Of a stretch of DNA of 24,740 bases, positions 23,562 through 24,740 are shown one piece after another (position 1 is the stretch's first letter; every line of letters starts with the position of its first letter). The position numbers and the translations under genes were made by a program. The notes below the pieces were generated by a model. The model had not been told where the DNA came from and ran no database searches. It saw only the letters and a list, made by a program, of their open reading frames with translations. This DNA comes from Tissierellia bacterium (GTDB lineage Bacteria; Bacillota; Clostridia; Tissierellales; Tissierellaceae): positions 1 to 24,740 of the forward strand of contig JAAYLY010000080.1 of assembly GCA_012521625.1 (NCBI GenBank). Direction: 5' to 3'.

Positions 23562-24272
23562 TTAGTAGTTTACAAAGCTCTCAACGCTTTCATACATCTT
23601 TTCGTATTGGGGCTTTGTAATTATAATCCTATGACCTTCTACAGTTAACAGACCTTGTTTTTCAAGCCTTTTAATCACTCGATTTACCGTTTTAACTGCA
23701 TAGCCTGTTTCTTCAGCTATCTGCTGCCTAGTCATCTTCAAGATGCAAAAGTCGTCTTTAGCATATAAACGATAATTTTGTACTAAGTAAATTTTTATTC
23801 TGTCGATGGACTTAATCATAAGAAAAGTCCTAAGGTGCTTTTGTTCATCTAATACCCTTTTAAGGATGATATGGGTCCTTTTATAGAGGTATTTTGAATT
23901 GTTTTTAAGAAAGTTCTTGTAGACATCTACCGGCATAGTTATAAAGACGCATTTGGACTCGGTGATCAAAGTAGCCCTAAAGTTTGGTATATCTGCCAAA
24001 GCCTCCATCTCCCCGAAGACCTCAGGGGCAGGGAATTTAGTAAAGGCATAGACGTCCCCTGTAGAGAATTCTTCCAGGGCCTTAACCAGTCCAGATAGAA
24101 GTATCCATATGGTATCTATTTTTTCATCAGATGAAATAAATCTTTCTCCAGCTTGCAGTGTAACTACCTGGCAATCATCCAATAGATCTAGGTTATCATC
24201 GTTAAAAAGTTCTTCAAAAGCATCCACTCTTATATCCGAATATTCTAATATCTCTTTTAAAATCTCGTGCAT
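23562..24272 (-). CDS. Crp/Fnr-family transcriptional regulator
   Basis: A 236-residue regulator with an N-terminal cyclic-nucleotide-binding-like beta-barrel (LQAGERFISSDEKIDTIWILLSG, then FPAPEVFGEMEAL), a long dimerisation helix (YKRTHIILKRVLDEQKHLR), and a C-terminal winged helix-turn-helix (MTRQQIAEETGYAVKTVNRV, then LEKQGLLTVEG). It lacks the N-terminal Cys cluster of FNR, so it should not sense oxygen through an iron-sulphur cluster of that type; its effector is unknown. The ATG at 24272 has GAGGTG six bases upstream; an in-frame TTG one codon earlier is less likely. It is the first gene of the nucleoside/YjjI operon and probably controls it. The 16-base palindrome at 24318-24333 is a candidate binding site and would imply autoregulation. 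Confidence 0.92.
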   Translation of the reverse strand: MHEILKEILEYSDIRVDAFEELFNDDNLDLLDDCQVVTLQAGERFISSDEKIDTIWILLSGLVKALEEFSTGDVYAFTKFPAPEVFGEMEALADIPNFRATLITESKCVFITMPVDVYKNFLKNNSKYLYKRTHIILKRVLDEQKHLRTFLMIKSIDRIKIYLVQNYRLYAKDDFCILKMTRQQIAEETGYAVKTVNRVIKRLEKQGLLTVEGHRIIITKPQYEKMYESVESFVNY

Positions 24273-24294
24273 CAATCACACCTCAATTTAATAT

Positions 24295-24333
24295 ATCATA
24301 ATGCAAATAAGGCCAACAAGGACACATGTCCTT
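24295..24333 (-). promoter_or_regulatory. Candidate operator and promoter of the nucleoside/YjjI operon
   Basis: A 16-base palindrome, AAGGACA-TG-TGTCCTT (24333-24318 read leftward), is centred about 55 bases before the regulator start codon. Downstream are -10-like TATGAT (24300-24295) and the overlapping TATATT (24295-24290). With TATGAT as -10, the palindrome covers the -35 position, which has no good -35 hexamer. That fits an activator-dependent, or repressed, promoter. The half-site is not the classic TGTGA or TTGAT, so binding by the adjacent regulator is inference. Confidence 0.5.
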
Positions 24334-24740
24334 ATTTTATCGTTATTTAAAAGACAATTAAAAGCCATGTAAAAAGGATGTTAAGGTTGAAAATTTAATA
24401 AGTTTTCTTATATCGATAATAATGGAAAAGTATACCAAATCCTTAGCATTTCAAATTAATCCCCTATAATGATGACTAATGACCTAATTTAAGTTTGATT
24501 TGTAACCCTGGCTTTAAGCTATAATATTATTTATTAAATTTGATTATATAAAGGTTCATACGTTATTAAGCTCTTAATTTTGCTCCTTATAGAATTTACT
24601 AATACTAACTTGTTATCACCCTTTACTTTATACATCCCCTTTAATATATAAATAATTAATTTTATTAATCGAATTTATAGGTATATTATTAATAATCAGT
24701 TCTTACTTATTGGCATAATTATCTATTAAGATATTAAAAC
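24334..24740. other. AT-rich intergenic region, no gene seen
   Basis: More than 400 bases of AT-rich sequence without a convincing gene, RNA or repeat. The longest frame with a plausible start that I checked is a 33-codon minus-strand frame (24635-24534), whose AAAGGGG touches the ATG with no spacing; I do not call it. The neighbouring gene beyond the right edge is not visible. Confidence 0.5.

Noticed and set aside
24534..24635. 33-codon minus-strand frame in the right intergenic region
   Set aside because: The Shine-Dalgarno-like AAAGGGG touches the ATG with no spacing, and nothing about the peptide (Lys/Ile-rich) is recognisable; not enough to call a gene.

Overview
The window comes from a low-GC, anaerobic Gram-positive bacterium, most likely of the class Clostridia or Tissierellia. 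The sequence shows strong AGGAGG-type ribosome binding sites, heavy use of AGG and ATA codons, lipoprotein signal peptides, three T-box leaders, a SAM-I riboswitch, a CRISPR repeat of the clostridial ATTGAAAC type, and an oxygen-sensitive glycyl radical enzyme with its radical-SAM activase. The lineage below class level is a guess. Almost everything reads leftward (minus strand); the only plus-strand gene is a small DUF1294 membrane protein.

Region by region, from the left. Bases 1-377 are non-coding and AT-rich, with a possible insertion-sequence end. Next are nnr (NAD(P)H-hydrate repair) and a frameshifted, shortened YcdB/SLH-type surface protein. Bases 3025-6585 hold a serine operon: sigma-A promoter, T-box with a UCC (Ser) specifier, class V aminotransferase (SerC role), short SerA, and a DUF1015 protein. 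Bases 6664-7346 are a gene graveyard: a well-preserved SAM-I riboswitch and terminator now lead into fragments of an EamA transporter and a TPR regulator. Bases 7432-12032 hold a threonine/serine dehydratase-like enzyme and three tandem paralogous amino-acid-binding lipoproteins. Two of these lipoproteins have their own near-identical T-box leader, with a probable GAG (Glu) specifier, and no permease or ATPase gene is present. Bases 12482-14556 hold a CRISPR array (17 identical repeats plus one decayed terminal repeat) with its leader and a lone cas6.

Bases 14776-24333 form one co-directional nine-gene unit: a Crp/Fnr-type regulator, a YjjI-family glycyl radical enzyme, its YjjW-like activase, a BmpA-type nucleoside-binding lipoprotein, a NupO-like ATPase, two NupP/NupQ-like permeases, cytidine deaminase and pyrimidine-nucleoside phosphorylase. 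It ends in a clear terminator. The genes overlap or are separated by at most 64 bases. They can be read as one pathway: take up nucleosides, deaminate cytidine, release the base and (deoxy)ribose-1-phosphate, and then an uncharacterised radical step.

The best candidate for an undescribed system is this last unit. The YjjI/YjjW pair has no assigned reaction that I know of. In E. coli the same pair sits beside the deo (deoxynucleoside catabolism) operon. Finding it here inside a nucleoside import and salvage operon, under a dedicated Crp/Fnr-type regulator, suggests that the enzyme acts on a nucleoside-derived metabolite. Secondary items of interest are the triplicated T-box/binding-protein cassette, the orphaned riboswitch and the solitary cas6-array locus.
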